A stretch of 64,000 bases of DNA from Alterinioella nitratireducens (GCF_013155465.1 NZ_JABJVX010000002.1:186001-250000); one strand, 5' to 3'. Positions 47,719 to 57,037 are shown, counted from the stretch's first letter. A program made the numbers and translations. Notes: a model not told the origin generated them from the sequence alone.

Positions 47719-47747
47719 GATATAGGGGGAATCAGCGCCGGGCGCAA
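47719..47747 (-). promoter_or_regulatory. Candidate rimP operon promoter upstream of the leader terminator
   Basis: TTGCGC (47747-47742) and TATATC (47724-47719) on the minus strand with a 17-base spacer. It starts at the stop codon of the preceding inhibitor gene. Predicted transcription start near 47712 gives an 80-base leader that contains the terminator at 47664-47641. Confidence 0.55.
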
Positions 47748-47748
47748 G

Positions 47749-48207
47749 TCATCCGCATCCGGCGGTGACAATCACCCCATCCGCATCGGTGGTCAGGTTG
47801 ATCCGCCCGGGCCAGTAATCCGTCGTCCCGACCAGGTGATCAGGGTCAAAGACGCGCACCCACAGGTCGGGATAGTCCGCGAGGATCGAGATATTATGGC
47901 CAAGGAAGCTCTCAGGTTCAGACAGCGAACAGTCGTTGCCAACCACAACCGGGGTGCGGAGGACCGGGTCGCAGCCTTCGGTGGCGGTACACACGGCGAC
48001 CGAGTCGGCAATTGGGCTGACAGGGCCCAGTTCCCAACTTGGCCCGGCATCATTGGCGCTCAGGGCGGCATAGTTCGGGTTTGCGGTGTTTTCCATGGCT
48101 GCCTGGCAGGCGCTGCCTTCGCCACAATAGGGTTGGATGATGCGGTTGGCCTGTGCGGCCCCTGCTGTCAGCAGGGTCAGGGCGGTGAGGATGAGAAGAT
48201 GTTTCAT
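47749..48207 (-). CDS. Secreted I78-like peptidase inhibitor, longest divergent member
   Basis: 152 aa with signal peptide (MKHLLILTALTLLTAGAAQA). Four-gene array member 4. The C-terminal domain (from ~90) follows the I78 pattern: Cys, FLGHNISILADYPDLWVRVF, TTDYWPGRINLTTDADGVI and the final AGCG with penultimate Cys. The N-terminal ~70 residues contain four further cysteines (PYCGEGSACQ, AVCTATEGCDP). I78 proteins, such as the Aspergillus elastase inhibitor, are small secreted serine-protease inhibitors with one disulfide. Its protease target is unknown. Confidence 0.72.
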   Translation of the reverse strand: MKHLLILTALTLLTAGAAQANRIIQPYCGEGSACQAAMENTANPNYAALSANDAGPSWELGPVSPIADSVAVCTATEGCDPVLRTPVVVGNDCSLSEPESFLGHNISILADYPDLWVRVFDPDHLVGTTDYWPGRINLTTDADGVIVTAGCG

Positions 48208-48228
48208 GTCTATGGTCTCTTTCTCGGG

Positions 48229-48519
48229 TCAGCCGCAGGTCACGCCGGTGATGATGCCGTTTTCGTCGACACCGATGTTCCGGCGGCTTGGCAGATAATC
48301 CGTCGTGCCTATTGAATGCGGGGACGAGACGCGGCCCATCTGTTCCAGCCCGTCGACATTCTCGGCGGGGACACCGATCAGATAGGCCAGCGCACCGGCA
48401 TGGCAGGTATCGGCGGCGGGCTCGACCGTCAGGAACATGGCAGGAGGCTGCGGGTCGCTATCGGCCAGGGCCGGGGCGGCAATCAGGGCAAGAGTGGCGG
48501 CAAGGGCGTGGCGTTTCAT
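48229..48519 (-). CDS. Small secreted I78-like peptidase inhibitor
   Basis: 96 aa, array member 3. Signal peptide MKRHALAATLALIAAPALA. Mature core: DTCHAGALAYLIGVPAENVD, then TTDYLPSRRNIGVDENGIIT and final VTCG. Two cysteines fit the single I78 disulfide. The expected RxxRPG before the TTDY is degenerate (MGRVSSPHSIG). It reads in the same direction as its neighbours, with 21 and 27-base gaps. Confidence 0.72.
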   Translation of the reverse strand: MKRHALAATLALIAAPALADSDPQPPAMFLTVEPAADTCHAGALAYLIGVPAENVDGLEQMGRVSSPHSIGTTDYLPSRRNIGVDENGIITGVTCG

Positions 48520-48546
48520 ATCGGGGTCTCCTTGAATGGCGTGCGT

Positions 48547-48876
48547 TCAGCCGCAGGCGATGCGCGAAATCATATCGGCCTTATCGACATGGAAGTTCAG
48601 GCGATGCGGGATGTAGTCCATCGTCACGACCGCGTCGGGCCGCAAGATGCGGGCGTTCATCGCGGCATCGGTCGCATAGGCATAGGACAGGGGTTGACCA
48701 ACCATTCCTTGCAGCCAGTTCGCGCCGCAGGGCTGGCTTGGATCGTTACCCCAACCGACCGGCTCAGAAGCGATTCCCGGTGGAAGCTCAGGAGCTATGG
48801 GCGTGATGAAGATTTCTGCACTGGCCATCGGCGCGGCGGTCAGGGCCAGGGCGGTGGCGAGCATATGGCGTTTCAT
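48547..48876 (-). CDS. Small secreted I78-family peptidase inhibitor
   Basis: 109 aa, array member 2. Signal peptide (MKRHMLATALALTAAPMASA). Mature core fits I78: PCGANWLQGMVGQPLSYAYA, ARILRPDAVVTMDYIPHRL, NFHVDKADMISRIACG. The TMDYxPxRLN signature and C-terminal Cys-Gly are classic. A 21-residue stretch from VGQPLSYAYA to ILRP is identical to member 1, so the two arose by a recent duplication. Confidence 0.82.
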   Translation of the reverse strand: MKRHMLATALALTAAPMASAEIFITPIAPELPPGIASEPVGWGNDPSQPCGANWLQGMVGQPLSYAYATDAAMNARILRPDAVVTMDYIPHRLNFHVDKADMISRIACG

Positions 48877-48895
48877 GGCTGGAAATCCTTCTGCC

Positions 48896-49249
48896 TTAGC
48901 CGCAGGCGATGCGGGTGATCGTGTCGCCTGAATCGACGTGGAAATTCAGCCGCTGCGCGTCATACATCATGTTGGTGATCATGCCGGGGCGCAGGATGCG
49001 GGCATTCATGGCGGCATCGGTCGCATAGGCATAGGACAGGGGCTGCCCGACATAGGACTGCATGGAACCGGCACCGCAACCATCGTTCCGGGGGGGCTGG
49101 GGGATGCCGGTCCAGCCACCGACGCCGATGACCGGGTGTGTGTTCGCCTCGGGGGTGGGCATGAACTGACCCGGTGTGGCAATGAATTGCGCGCTGGCCA
49201 TCGGGGCGGCGGTCAGGGCAAGGGCTGCGGCAAGAATAAGGCATTTCAT
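48896..49249 (-). CDS. Small secreted I78-family peptidase inhibitor
   Basis: 117 aa, array member 1 and first in the transcription unit. Signal peptide MKCLILAAALALTAAPMASA. Core: GCGAGSMQSYVGQPLSYAYA, ARILRPGMITNMMYDAQRLN, then FHVDSGDTITRIACG. The VTMDY position reads TNMMY, a variant. GAGGAG lies 9 bases before the ATG. A promoter lies further upstream. Confidence 0.82.
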   Translation of the reverse strand: MKCLILAAALALTAAPMASAQFIATPGQFMPTPEANTHPVIGVGGWTGIPQPPRNDGCGAGSMQSYVGQPLSYAYATDAAMNARILRPGMITNMMYDAQRLNFHVDSGDTITRIACG

Positions 49250-49277
49250 AATTGAGTGTCTCCTCTAATTAGTGTTT

Positions 49278-49305
49278 AATATACACATATAGAGATTCGG
49301 CACAA
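49278..49305 (-). promoter_or_regulatory. Candidate promoter of the inhibitor array
   Basis: On the minus strand TTGTGC (49305-49300) and TATATT (49283-49278) with a 16-base spacer, in the AT-rich segment 49262-49298 that contrasts with the surrounding GC-rich DNA. Confidence 0.5.
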
Positions 49306-49384
49306 CCCCCACCATCACCACCATTGAAAAGCCACCGCTTTTGGCACAGGCTTGACCCAAGCAAGCATCAGGAAAGGGACAATC

Positions 49385-50497
<1,113 letters not shown>

Positions 50498-50502
50498 CGG
50501 AC

Positions 50503-50530
50503 GGTGCCGGGCCCGACCCGGTCCGGCACC
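50503..50530 (+). terminator. Possible terminator hairpin after frmA
   Basis: GGTGCCGG (50503-50510) pairs perfectly with CCGGCACC (50523-50530), 12-base loop, 5 bases after the frmA stop. No T-run follows, so it may be a stability element or a Rho-dependent end. Confidence 0.4.
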
Positions 50531-50558
50531 CGATTCATTCCGGGGAGGGTAGTTTGAA

Positions 50559-50951
50559 ATGAGAAAGCCGCTGATTTCCGCCGGGATTGCCCTGGCGCTT
50601 TCTGCCGGGGCGGCGGGGGCCGAGGGCTGGACCATTGCCGACCTGGGGTCGATGGAAGATCGCGACGAATGTATGCGAATGGCCGAAGCGACGGTGGATG
50701 CCTACCGCATGGCCTATGGCGGCGACGGTTTCACCGGGCGCAGCGAATGGACCATCGGCGGCTACGACATGCGCGGCGAGGTTGTCGATGCGCTGTTCAT
50801 CTGCCCGATCGAGGCCGGCCTAGTCGCCCCGTTCCTGATCGTCTTCAACTCCGACAGCGACAATGATGCACGCGAATCCGTGGCCGACCGGCTGGAGGAG
50901 CTTTGGGACCAGCAGATGGCCGGGGCACCGGCCGGTGATAGCGGCAAGTAG
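50559..50951 (+). CDS. Small secreted protein of unknown function
   Basis: 130 aa. Signal peptide (MRKPLISAGIALALSAGAAG). The mature part has two cysteines (DECMRMAE; IFICPIEAG region) that could form one disulfide. No family recognised. GGGGAGGG 10 bases before the ATG is a good ribosome site. It sits 61 bases after frmA on the same strand and abuts the convergent tetR stop with no gap. It may belong to the formaldehyde unit or be a bystander. Confidence 0.7.
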   Translation: MRKPLISAGIALALSAGAAGAEGWTIADLGSMEDRDECMRMAEATVDAYRMAYGGDGFTGRSEWTIGGYDMRGEVVDALFICPIEAGLVAPFLIVFNSDSDNDARESVADRLEELWDQQMAGAPAGDSGK

Positions 50952-51566
50952 TCAGGGCCTGCGCTGGTATCGGGCCAGGAAGGTCGCGACCGCTTCGCGG
51001 CTGATGCGGTCGATCTCGTCCTCGGACGCGTCACCGACCACGCCGAAGAGCCGCTTCAGCAAGAGATCCGTCCGGCACATTTGCAGCAGCTGATCGGCGG
51101 CAACATAGCTGTCCTCGATCTCCAGCTCCGCCCGCGCCCGCGGGGTTTCCAGATAGGCGATGATCTGGTTCTGCGCGTTCTGCGGCCCGGTCTCATAGAA
51201 GGCGCGCCCAAGCTCAGGAAAGCGCATGGATTCCGCGACGCAAAGCCGGAACATCTGCAAGGCGAACCCGGTCAGGAAGAACGACACGAAGGAATGGGCA
51301 ATGGCATAGAGCGCCTCGGGCACCGGTTTTTGCACGATATCCTCGGACATCGCGCCGCGCGCCTGCATCTCGCAATCATGCGTGATGACGGCCAGGAAGA
51401 GGGACTGCTTGTCGGGGAAGTAACTGTAGAGAGTGGCCTTGGACACGTGCGCATCGCGGGCGATCTGGTCCACGCTGGCGCCTTCGAACCCCTCGCGCAT
51501 GAAAACGGACCGGGCCCCTTCCAGAACCTGGTCGTATTTCCGGCCCTTGCGCACAGGTGCGTTCAC
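50952..51566 (-). CDS. TetR/AcrR family transcriptional regulator
   Basis: 204 aa. N-terminal helix-turn-helix: QVLEGARSVFMREGFEGASV, DQIARDAHVSKATLYSYFPDK, a textbook TetR recognition helix (KATLYSYF) near residues 40-52. The C-terminal ligand domain (from ~65) looks like AefR-type. It is divergent from the AEC permease. A perfect 12-bp palindrome in the gap at 51603-51614 is the likely operator, so it probably controls itself and the permease. Ligand unknown. Confidence 0.9.
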   Translation of the reverse strand: MNAPVRKGRKYDQVLEGARSVFMREGFEGASVDQIARDAHVSKATLYSYFPDKQSLFLAVITHDCEMQARGAMSEDIVQKPVPEALYAIAHSFVSFFLTGFALQMFRLCVAESMRFPELGRAFYETGPQNAQNQIIAYLETPRARAELEIEDSYVAADQLLQMCRTDLLLKRLFGVVGDASEDEIDRISREAVATFLARYQRRP

Positions 51567-51602
51567 GTCGTGATCCCTTCGTCGCGTCCAAACCGGATAT
51601 TA

Positions 51603-51614
51603 AACCGATCGGTT
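51603..51614. promoter_or_regulatory. Likely TetR operator palindrome
   Basis: AACCGATCGGTT, a perfect 12-bp palindrome, lies 37 bases before the tetR start and 61 bases before the AEC permease start. Confidence 0.65.
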
Positions 51615-51675
51615 CAGTTCGGCAAGCGATCTGGCCGCTGGACAGCCTCGCGCGGATGCCATAGCCCTTTGCCAA

Positions 51676-52608
51676 ATGGTCGAGATCTTCCTGAAAACCC
51701 TTCCCTTCTTCGGATTGATCGCGCTCGGGTTTCAGGCCGGGCGCACGGGGTTCTTCACGCCCGAGGCGACGGCCTACCTGACAAAATTCGTCTTCTACTT
51801 CGCCCTTTCGGCGATGCTGTTCAACTTCTCCGCCAACCTGTCGATCTCGGAAATCTTCAACTGGTGGTTCGTGGCCGCCTATCTCTGGGGCTGCGGCGTG
51901 GTCTACCTGCTGGCCACCATGGTCGCGATGATCCGCCGGATCGGCATTGCCGAGGCCGCGGTCGAGGCGCAATGCGCGGTGATCGGCAATACCGGCTTTC
52001 TGGGCGTGCCGATGCTGGTCGTGCTGATGGGCGAGGCCGCGGCGGGCCCGGTCCTGATGGTGCTGGCGGTCGATCTTGTCGTGTTCTCCAGCCTCATCAC
52101 GATCCTGATCACGGGATCGCGCGACGGGCGGATGTCGCTGGCGATCTTCAGGACGGTGGGGCTTGGCCTGATCAGGAACCCGATGATCGTGGCGATCAGC
52201 CTCGGGCTGGCGTTCTCGGGTCTCTCGATCCCGATCCCCGATGTGGCGAATGAGTTCCTCACCATCCTGGGGGCTGCCGCCACGCCCGGCGCGCTTTTTG
52301 CCATCGGGGCGTCGCTGGCGGGCAAATCGGCGGAACGCATGTCGGTCGCGGGCTGGCTCAGCTTCTGCAAGCTGGTGCTGCACCCCGCCGCCGTCGCCTT
52401 TGCCGCGCTGATCCTGTTTCCCGTGCCGGCGTTCGACGCGGGCGTGATGATCGCGGCGGCCTCGCTGCCGGTGGCGGGCAATGTCTATATCCTGGCGCAG
52501 CATTACGGCGTCGCGCCGCAACGTGTCTCGGCCTCGATCCTGATCTCGACCATGGTCTCGATCCTGAGCGTGTCGCTGGTCATCGCCTGGGTCACCCCGC
52601 TTCTGTGA
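51676..52608 (+). CDS. AEC (auxin efflux carrier) family permease
   Basis: 310 aa. Ten hydrophobic segments typical of the AEC family, with the internal pseudo-repeat: LPFFGLIALGFQAGRTGFF at the start, CAVIGNTGFLGVPMLVVLMG near residues 100-120 (the conserved NxGFxGxP motif) and ASLPVAGNVYILAQHYGV near 255-272. Such proteins export organic acids, malonate or amino acids. Divergent from tetR, and possibly regulated by it. No strong ribosome site before ATG 51676. Confidence 0.88.
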   Translation: MVEIFLKTLPFFGLIALGFQAGRTGFFTPEATAYLTKFVFYFALSAMLFNFSANLSISEIFNWWFVAAYLWGCGVVYLLATMVAMIRRIGIAEAAVEAQCAVIGNTGFLGVPMLVVLMGEAAAGPVLMVLAVDLVVFSSLITILITGSRDGRMSLAIFRTVGLGLIRNPMIVAISLGLAFSGLSIPIPDVANEFLTILGAAATPGALFAIGASLAGKSAERMSVAGWLSFCKLVLHPAAVAFAALILFPVPAFDAGVMIAAASLPVAGNVYILAQHYGVAPQRVSASILISTMVSILSVSLVIAWVTPLL

Positions 52609-52674
52609 CGGCTTGCCGGGGCGGCGCCTGCGGGTTAGGCCATTGGCTAAACCGCTATGAAGGAGGCCCATCCC

Positions 52675-53514
52675 ATGGAAACCCTGTCCGAGAACCGCGC
52701 ATTCGGCGGCACCCAGGGCGTCTATCGCCATGCCAGCAAGGCCACCGGGACCGACATGACCTTTGGCCTGTTCCTGCCGCAGGAGGCCGCGGACCTGCCC
52801 GTACCGGTCCTGTGGTTCCTGTCGGGCCTGACCTGCACGCATGAGAACGCCATGGTGAAGGCAGGCGCGCAACTTTGGGCCGCCGAACAGGGCATCGCGC
52901 TGGTTTTCCCCGACACCAGCCCGCGCGGCGACGGCGTGCCGGATGACGAGGCCTATGATCTGGGGCAGGGCGCGGGCTTCTACATCAACGCCACGCAAGA
53001 CCCCTGGGCCGAGCATTTCCAGATGTGGGACTACATCACCGAGGATCTGCCCGCCGCCGTCTTCGGGCATTTTGCGCTGGATGAGGGCCGCCAGGCCATC
53101 ACCGGGCATTCCATGGGCGGGCATGGCGCGCTGACCATCGCCATGACGCTGCCCGACCGTTTTGCCAGCGTCTCGGCCTTCGCACCCATCTGCAACCCGA
53201 CCGACAGCGATTGGGGCCGCAAGCAGTTCGCCGCCTATCTGGCGGGGGATGAGGCCGATTGGGCCGCCCATGACGCCACCCACCTGATGCGGCAGGCGGG
53301 CTTTCCCGGACCCGTTCTGATCGACACCGGCACGGCGGACCAGTTCGGCGACCTTCTCAAGACCGAGGCCCTGGCGCAAGCCATCGCCGCACGCCGCCAA
53401 CACGCCACGCTGCGCCTGCAACCGGGCTACGATCACAGCTATTTCTTCATCTCGACCTTCATGGAAGATCACATCAACTTTCATGCCGAGGCGCTTTACG
53501 GGGTGGCCGAATGA
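52675..53514 (+). CDS. fghA: S-formylglutathione hydrolase
   Basis: 279 aa. Hydrolyses S-formylglutathione to formate and glutathione, completing glutathione-dependent formaldehyde oxidation begun by FrmA. Esterase D fold: LWFLSGLTCTHENAMVKAG (oxyanion region), DTSPRGDGVPDDE, the nucleophile elbow GHSMGGHGALTIAM near residue 147 and GYDHSYFFISTFMEDHI with the catalytic His. ATG at 52675 has AAGGAGG 8 bases upstream; an earlier in-frame ATG at 52657 overlaps it. Stop overlaps the HAD gene in ATGA. Confidence 0.95.
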   Translation: METLSENRAFGGTQGVYRHASKATGTDMTFGLFLPQEAADLPVPVLWFLSGLTCTHENAMVKAGAQLWAAEQGIALVFPDTSPRGDGVPDDEAYDLGQGAGFYINATQDPWAEHFQMWDYITEDLPAAVFGHFALDEGRQAITGHSMGGHGALTIAMTLPDRFASVSAFAPICNPTDSDWGRKQFAAYLAGDEADWAAHDATHLMRQAGFPGPVLIDTGTADQFGDLLKTEALAQAIAARRQHATLRLQPGYDHSYFFISTFMEDHINFHAEALYGVAE

Positions 53515-54134
53515 CCATCCGCGCGGTTGTTCTCGATATCGGCAACGTGTTGATCGAATGGCAGCCGGAACGGTTCTACGATGCCGAAATCGGCGAGGAT
53601 CGCCGCCGCGCCATGTTCGCAGCGGTCGATCTGCATGGCATGAATGACCGCGTCGATCTGGGGCAGGGGTTCCGTGACGTGATCTACGAGACCGCCGAGG
53701 GCTACCCCGAATATCGAGACGAGATCCGCATGTGGCATGACCGCTGGCTGGAGCTTGCCACGCCGGTCATTCCGCACTCCCTGCACCTGATGCGCGCGCT
53801 TCAGGCCAAGGACATCCCCGTCTTTGCCCTGTCGAATTTCGGAGTCGAGAGCTTTGCCCTGGCGCAGGCGCATTACCCGTTCCTGCGCGATTTCGACCGT
53901 CCCTATATCTCGGGCCACCTGCGCCTGTCCAAGCCGGACCCTGCGATCTACGCCCATGTCGAAACCGACAGCGGCCTTGCGCCCAAGCACCTGCTGTTCA
54001 CTGATGATCGCGCCGAGAATATCGAGGCCGCCGAAACACGCGGCTGGCAGACACATCTTTTCGACGGACCGGAGGCATGGGCCGCGCGGCTGGTGTCCGA
54101 GGGGCTGCTGACCGAGGCGGAGGCGCGCGCATGA
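53511..54134 (+). CDS. HAD-superfamily phosphatase (YihX-like)
   Basis: 207 aa. HAD motif I is LDIGNVLIEW (DxGNV, as in YihX rather than DxDGT). Motif II is ALSNFG near residue 104, motif III includes SKPDPAIY near 143, and motif IV is LFTDDRAENIEAAETRGWQ near 162. The cap is the small alpha-helical C1 type. YihX dephosphorylates alpha-glucose-1-phosphate; the substrate here is not known. ATGA overlap with fghA and with the next hydrolase. Confidence 0.9.
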   Translation: MTIRAVVLDIGNVLIEWQPERFYDAEIGEDRRRAMFAAVDLHGMNDRVDLGQGFRDVIYETAEGYPEYRDEIRMWHDRWLELATPVIPHSLHLMRALQAKDIPVFALSNFGVESFALAQAHYPFLRDFDRPYISGHLRLSKPDPAIYAHVETDSGLAPKHLLFTDDRAENIEAAETRGWQTHLFDGPEAWAARLVSEGLLTEAEARA

Positions 54135-55051
54135 CCGGGGTTTTGGTTATCGTCATCCTCCTGCTGATCTTCTTTGGCGGCACCTACATGCTGGCCAGGT
54201 TCCGTCGCCCCGGCGTGCAGGAGTTCCGCGATCAGGTGCCGGGCGACCTGGTGCCGCTCAGGATGGGCACCACCCATGTCACCCGCCACGGCCCCGAGGA
54301 TGGCCCGGTCATGGTCTGTATTCACGGCCTTTCGACCCCGTCCTATGTGTTCGATCCGCTCCTGCCCTACCTCACCGACATGGGCTACCGCGTCATCACC
54401 TATGACCATTTCGGGCGCGGCCATTCGGATCGTGTCATGGGCCGCCAGAACGCCGGGTTCTTCCTGTGCCATCTGGACCAGTTGCTAGAGGCCGAGGGGA
54501 TCACCGGCAAGATTACCCTGATGGGCTACTCCATGGGCGGCGCGATTGCCTCGGCCTTTGCCGCGCGCAGCCCCGAGAGGGTCGAGGCGCTGGTACTGCT
54601 GGCCCCGGCAGGGTTGGAGTTCAACATCAGCCCGCTGGCCAATTTCACCCGCAAGGCCCCCCTTCTGGGCGACTGGCTGCAAGAGGTGTTCGGCGCGCGC
54701 GTCTTCCTCTCGACCTATGCCGATCCGCCCTATACCGACCCTGCCGCGCGCGACATCGTGGCCAGGATGTGCCAGGAGGTCGGGAAATCCGGCACGCTGG
54801 CGGCCATGCTCTCCTCGGCCCGCGGTATCCTGGCGGAGGATCAATCCGCCACCCATCGCGCCATCGCCGCGGCGGGGCTGCCGGTGCTGGCGATCTGGGG
54901 GACCGAGGATGGCGCGATCCCGATCTCGGCCATGGGTCGTCTGGCGCAGGTCAACCGCAAGGCGATGCAGGTCGAGCTTGAGGGGGCCGACCACGGGCTT
55001 CCCTACACGCATCCCGCCAGTGTCGCCGAGGCGATCGAGGATAATCTCTAG
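54131..55051 (+). CDS. Alpha/beta hydrolase with N-terminal membrane anchor
   Basis: 306 aa. One hydrophobic N-terminal segment (VLVIVILLLIFFGGTYML, residues 4-21) anchors it. The fold has VMVCIHGLSTPSYVFDPLLP (oxyanion loop), YDHFGRGHSD and the nucleophile elbow LMGYSMGGAIASAFAARSPE near residue 138, then GTEDGAIP with the acid and GADHGLPYTHP with the His. Like epoxide-hydrolase/lipase relatives; substrate unknown. ATGA overlap with the HAD gene; operon of fghA-HAD-hydrolase. Confidence 0.85.
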   Translation: MTGVLVIVILLLIFFGGTYMLARFRRPGVQEFRDQVPGDLVPLRMGTTHVTRHGPEDGPVMVCIHGLSTPSYVFDPLLPYLTDMGYRVITYDHFGRGHSDRVMGRQNAGFFLCHLDQLLEAEGITGKITLMGYSMGGAIASAFAARSPERVEALVLLAPAGLEFNISPLANFTRKAPLLGDWLQEVFGARVFLSTYADPPYTDPAARDIVARMCQEVGKSGTLAAMLSSARGILAEDQSATHRAIAAAGLPVLAIWGTEDGAIPISAMGRLAQVNRKAMQVELEGADHGLPYTHPASVAEAIEDNL

Positions 55052-55096
55052 AATTCCGGTGGCGCGGCCCCCGCGCTTCGCGTTACCAAGACCGGC

Positions 55097-56185
55097 ATGG
55101 GACAGCATCTTCAGGCAATCTACGACACCCGCGTGGCCGAGGGGCTTCTGCGCCCCGATCCCGGCCAGCGCGAGGTTCTGCTGGTGCTGGAAGAGCTGCG
55201 CGAGACGCTGGAGGACCGCCCCGTCGCGCCGCCCAAGGGCCTGCTTGGCCGCTTCTTCAAACCGACCATCCCCGAGGGTATTCGCGGCGTCTACCTGTGG
55301 GGCGGCGTCGGGCGCGGCAAGTCGATGCTGATGGACCTGTTCTATGCCCATGCCGGGATTGCCGAGAAACGCCGGGTGCATTTCCACGCTTTCATGCAGG
55401 AGATTCAGTCCGGCCTGCATGAGGCGCGCAAGACCGGGGTGGATGATGCGCTGAAGCCTGTCGCCGATGCGGTGGCCAGGAACCTGCGCCTGCTGTGCTT
55501 CGACGAGATGCAGATCACCGACATCACCGACGCGATGATCGTCGGGCGCCTGTTCGAGATGCTGTTTCAGGCCGGGGTGGTCGTGGTTGCAACCTCGAAC
55601 CGCCCGCCGGATGACCTTTACAAGGATGGTCTCAACCGGCAGCTTTTCCTGCCCTTCATCGAGCTCTTGAACGAGACGCTGACAGTGCATGAAATCACGG
55701 CCCTGACCGACTACCGGCAGGATCGCCTTTCGGGTGCGCAGACCTATTTCCACCCCGCAGACGATGCCGCGAAGGCCGCGATTGACGAGATCTGGACGGA
55801 TTTGACGGGCGGCAAGAGCGAGGAATTGGTGCTGGAGATCAAGAAACGCGAGGTGCATCTGCCGAACTACTGGGCCGGGATGGCACGGATCGGGTTCGAC
55901 GATCTCTGTGGCCGTCCGCTCGGCCCCGCCGATTACCTCGCGCTGGCCGGTGCGGTAAAGCTGCTGGTGCTGGAAAACGTACCGAAACTGGACAAGTCCC
56001 GCTTCAACGAGGCCAAGCGTTTCGTCACCCTGATCGACGCGCTCTACGAGGCCAAGACGCAGCTTATCATCTCGGCCGAGGAGACGCCGGAACGGCTCTA
56101 TGACAAGGGCACCGGCAGTTTCGAGTTCGAACGCACCGCATCGCGCCTGCGCGAGATGCAGAGCGCGGATTGGGCGAAAGACTAG
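55097..56185 (+). CDS. zapE: Cell division ATPase ZapE (AFG1-like)
   Basis: 362 aa. AAA+ like ATPase of the AFG1 family that acts at the division ring under stress. Walker A GVYLWGGVGRGKSMLMDLFY near residues 64-83, Walker B LLCFDEMQITDITDAMIVGRL near 133-150, sensor region VVATSNRPPDDLYKDGLNRQLFLPFIELL near 163-190, and C-terminal DKSRFNEAKRFVTLIDALYEAK. All elements present and length typical. 45 bases after the hydrolase; promoter not seen. Confidence 0.93.
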   Translation: MGQHLQAIYDTRVAEGLLRPDPGQREVLLVLEELRETLEDRPVAPPKGLLGRFFKPTIPEGIRGVYLWGGVGRGKSMLMDLFYAHAGIAEKRRVHFHAFMQEIQSGLHEARKTGVDDALKPVADAVARNLRLLCFDEMQITDITDAMIVGRLFEMLFQAGVVVVATSNRPPDDLYKDGLNRQLFLPFIELLNETLTVHEITALTDYRQDRLSGAQTYFHPADDAAKAAIDEIWTDLTGGKSEELVLEIKKREVHLPNYWAGMARIGFDDLCGRPLGPADYLALAGAVKLLVLENVPKLDKSRFNEAKRFVTLIDALYEAKTQLIISAEETPERLYDKGTGSFEFERTASRLREMQSADWAKD

Positions 56186-56376
56186 GCGATCCTTCGCCGG
56201 GCAGATTATGGCCGGCTCAGGCTAGGCGCACGGGATTCGGTCAGCGCGGCGGGGATGATCGCCACGGTGTCCGGTCTGATCCAGCCTTGCATGTCGCGCC
56301 CCGTCGCGGTCAACTTGACACCGAGGCCGATCGACCGACCTTACACGCATATCCGCAAAGGCGAGCATCCCCCCCC
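56186..56376. other. Upstream region of the ABC transporter unit
   Basis: 191 bases between zapE and the ATPase gene. It holds TTGACA at 56315-56320, a good -35, but no matching -10 at 16-18 bases. No terminator or ORF with a plausible start was recognised. Confidence 0.25.
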
Positions 56377-57036
56377 GTGCTGGACATCACATCCCTCGAA
56401 AAATGCTTCGACACCGCCGACGGTCCGGTCCCGGTCTTGCGTGGCGTGTCCTTGAGCGTGAAGGAAGGCGACACCCTCGCCCTGACCGGCGAAAGCGGCT
56501 CGGGCAAATCGACCCTTCTGCACCTGATGGCGGGGCTGGATGATGCGCAGGGCGGAAAGATCACCTTCGAGGGGCAGGACCTCTTGTCCCTTTCCGACGC
56601 CGATCGGGCCAAGGTCCGCCGCAGCCGCATCGGGCTGGTGTTCCAGCAATTCAACCTGGTTCCGTCCCTGACCGTGGCGCAGAACCTGGCGCTTCAGGCG
56701 CGGCTGGCGGGCAGGCACGACCCCGAGCGCGTGGCGCGCCTGACTGACCGGCTTGGCCTGGCCGGGTTGGAGCATCGCTATCCCGAACAGCTGTCGGGTG
56801 GCCAGCAACAGCGCGTCGCCATCGGGCGCACCCTGGTTGCCGGTCCCCGCCTTGTGCTGGCCGATGAGCCGACCGGAAACCTGGATGAGGCAACCGGCGA
56901 CGCGGTCATGGCCTTGATGCACGAACTGGTCACCGAAACGGGCGCGGCGCTGGTCATGGCGACCCACTCGCGGCGGTTGGCGGAAGGCTTCGCGCGCCGC
57001 GTCCACCTGCGTCACGGCCTGTTGGAAACCCGCTGA
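56377..57036 (+). CDS. ABC transporter ATP-binding protein (LolD/MacB-type)
   Basis: 219 aa from the GTG at 56377. Weak start context: the only purine-rich run (AAAGGCGAG) is 15 bases away, so the start is uncertain. Walker A LTGESGSGKSTLLHLMAGL near residue 35, Q-loop LVFQQFNLVPSLTV near 85, signature LSGGQQQRVAIGR near 135, Walker B LVLADEPTGNLDE near 156, H-loop MATHSRRL. Same architecture as LolD and MacB ATPases. Followed one base later by its FtsX-like permease. Confidence 0.92.
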   Translation: MLDITSLEKCFDTADGPVPVLRGVSLSVKEGDTLALTGESGSGKSTLLHLMAGLDDAQGGKITFEGQDLLSLSDADRAKVRRSRIGLVFQQFNLVPSLTVAQNLALQARLAGRHDPERVARLTDRLGLAGLEHRYPEQLSGGQQQRVAIGRTLVAGPRLVLADEPTGNLDEATGDAVMALMHELVTETGAALVMATHSRRLAEGFARRVHLRHGLLETR

Positions 57037-57037
57037 T

